A DNA stretch of 30,945 nt from Deltaproteobacteria bacterium (GTDB lineage Bacteria; Desulfobacterota; Deferrimicrobia; Deferrimicrobiales; Deferrimicrobiaceae): NCBI GenBank assembly GCA_017889845.1, contig JAGGAJ010000005.1, positions 1 to 30,945 on the forward strand. The letters run 5' to 3'. Position numbers and translations under genes: made by a program. The notes under the pieces were generated by a model, which did not search any database, was not told where the DNA came from, and worked only from the letters and a program-made list of their open reading frames with translations. The first letter of the stretch is position 1. The number at the start of each line of letters is the position of its first letter. Of this stretch, positions 30,036 through 30,945 are shown in pieces.

Positions 30036-30799
30036 GCCATCACCTCGTCGAGGTCGAGAGCCTCCGGCACGTATACCCGGACGGGACCGTCGCCTTGCGG
30101 GACGTCTCCTTCCGGATCACCCACGGCGAGTCGGTGGCGATCATCGGGGCGAACGGTGCGGGGAAATCCACGTTGCTGCTCCACCTGAACGGCTACCTGG
30201 CGCCGACGGCCGGGGCGGTCCGCGTCGGCGACCTGTCCCTCACGAAGAAGACGTTGCCGGAAATCCGGCGCCGGGTCGGGATGGTGTTCCAGGAGCCGGA
30301 CGACCAGCTCTTCATGCCGACGGTCTACGAGGACGTCGCGTTCGGTCCGGTGAATCTGGGACTTTCCGACCCGGAAGTGGAGGTTCGGGTCAAGGAAGCC
30401 CTGGAACGGGTCGGTGTCGCACACCTCCGGGACAGGCCCCCCTACCGGCTCTCCGGCGGCGAGAAAAAGCGGGTCGCCATTGCCACGGTGCTTTCCATGG
30501 CGCCGGACATCCTCGTCATGGACGAACCGACGAACGGGCTCGACCCGTTCGCCCGCAGGCGGCTCATCGAACTGCTCGCGGATTTCCGCCACACCAAGAT
30601 CTTCACCAGCCACGACCTGGACATGGTGCTGGACCTGTGCGAGCGGACGATCGTCCTCCACGACGGGGAGGTCCGCGCCGACGGGCCGACCCGCGAGATC
30701 TTCCGGGACGTCGGCCTCCTCGCAGCGTGCCGGCTCGAGAAGCCGCTGTCCATGCAGGGATGTCCGGTGTGCGGGGCCCGGCCTCTTCAGGATGTTTAA
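30032..30799 (+). CDS. nikO: ECF transporter ATPase NikO/CbiO-like
   Basis: 255-residue ABC ATPase driving nickel uptake. Walker A is IIGANGAGKSTLL, the Q-loop FQEPDDQLFMPTVYEDVAFGP (the DDQ-F pattern of ECF ATPases), signature YRLSGGEKKRVAIA, Walker B ILVMDEPTNGLDP and the switch His is in FTSHDLDMVL. The C-terminus adds CPVCGARPL, a CxxC pair not typical for the family and perhaps a metal-sensing tail. Start is the GTG at 30032 overlapping the nikQ stop, with GGAGGGG just before. It is the last gene of the nickel operon in the window. Confidence 0.95.
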   Translation: MSHHLVEVESLRHVYPDGTVALRDVSFRITHGESVAIIGANGAGKSTLLLHLNGYLAPTAGAVRVGDLSLTKKTLPEIRRRVGMVFQEPDDQLFMPTVYEDVAFGPVNLGLSDPEVEVRVKEALERVGVAHLRDRPPYRLSGGEKKRVAIATVLSMAPDILVMDEPTNGLDPFARRRLIELLADFRHTKIFTSHDLDMVLDLCERTIVLHDGEVRADGPTREIFRDVGLLAACRLEKPLSMQGCPVCGARPLQDV

Positions 30800-30874
30800 G
30801 ATTTCGCCACAGAAAGGATTCGAGCGAGCACGGTGTCCGGTTTCCGCCGGCGGCGGCCGTGCTATCCTGTGCGG

Positions 30875-30945
30875 GTGTCCTCTTCCCTCGGCATTCCGCT
30901 GAAACCCCGCATCGGCCGCCGGGACGGCCATTATCCCGACAGCTC
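30875..30945 (+). CDS. Possible start of a further gene, cut by window end
   Basis: A frame opens at GTG 30875 and stays open to the end (reads MSSSLGIPLKPRIGRR and continues). There is no clear ribosome site, but TATCCT at 30863-30868 could be a -10 box. I cannot identify the product, and it may not be a gene. Confidence 0.3.
   Translation, partial: MSSSLGIPLKPRIGRRDGHYPDS

Overview
The window is GC-rich DNA from a Gram-negative bacterium: it encodes several lipoproteins, lipopolysaccharide (LPS) core heptosyltransferases and a lipid A-type acyltransferase. Gene content and style (NikR with an ECF nickel transporter, a LexA-linked polymerase cassette, a collagen-like DUF2155 lipoprotein) fit the Desulfobacterota/'Deltaproteobacteria', but no taxonomic marker is present, so this is an inference. 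There are no phage, insertion sequence or CRISPR features.

Layout. (1) 1-3287, minus strand: a compact run of a PA2779-family membrane protein, a C39-like cysteine peptidase lipoprotein (PA2778-like), a TPR lipoprotein, moaA and a YhcC/TIGR01212-type radical SAM protein cut by the window edge. (2) 3391-6451, minus strand: a zinc-ribbon protein of unknown function, a GNAT acetyltransferase and a KimA-like APC permease; the last two are translationally coupled. (3) 6508-10346, plus strand: lexA, a RecA/Rad51-like protein with a degenerate nucleotide-binding site, a 96-residue protein and a divergent family B DNA polymerase. This looks like a LexA-controlled translesion or mutagenesis cassette analogous to imuA-imuB-dnaE2 but built on a PolB2-like enzyme. 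A perfect 14-bp palindrome lies just before lexA. (4) 10374-24176: a surface polysaccharide/LPS locus with two divergent operons around a 300-bp spacer. Leftward are a methyltransferase, a GT4, a perosamine-type aminotransferase, a GNAT and a second GT4. Rightward are a GT-D-like protein, a GT-A-like protein, three GT2 enzymes, two GT9 heptosyltransferases, an LpxL-like acyltransferase and a GT87 membrane protein. A third GT9 (24173-25252) converges on them. (5) 25447-25866: three tandem tRNA-Ser genes (TGA, GCT, GGA). (6) 25940-27352: the collagen-like DUF2155 lipoprotein and an inositol-monophosphatase-family protein, convergent over a strong terminator. (7) 27469-30799: a tiny zinc-ribbon lipoprotein, nikR, and the nickel ECF transporter nikMN-nikQ-nikO, with a likely NikR operator before nikMN.

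The polysaccharide genes together would make an amino-sugar-containing glycan and extend a heptose-containing LPS core. The nickel genes form a self-regulated uptake module. The most unusual part is the lexA/RecA-like/PolB cassette. Its polymerase has altered motifs B and C and no recognisable exonuclease motif I, and two of its genes carry REP-like repeat sequence in their 3' ends.
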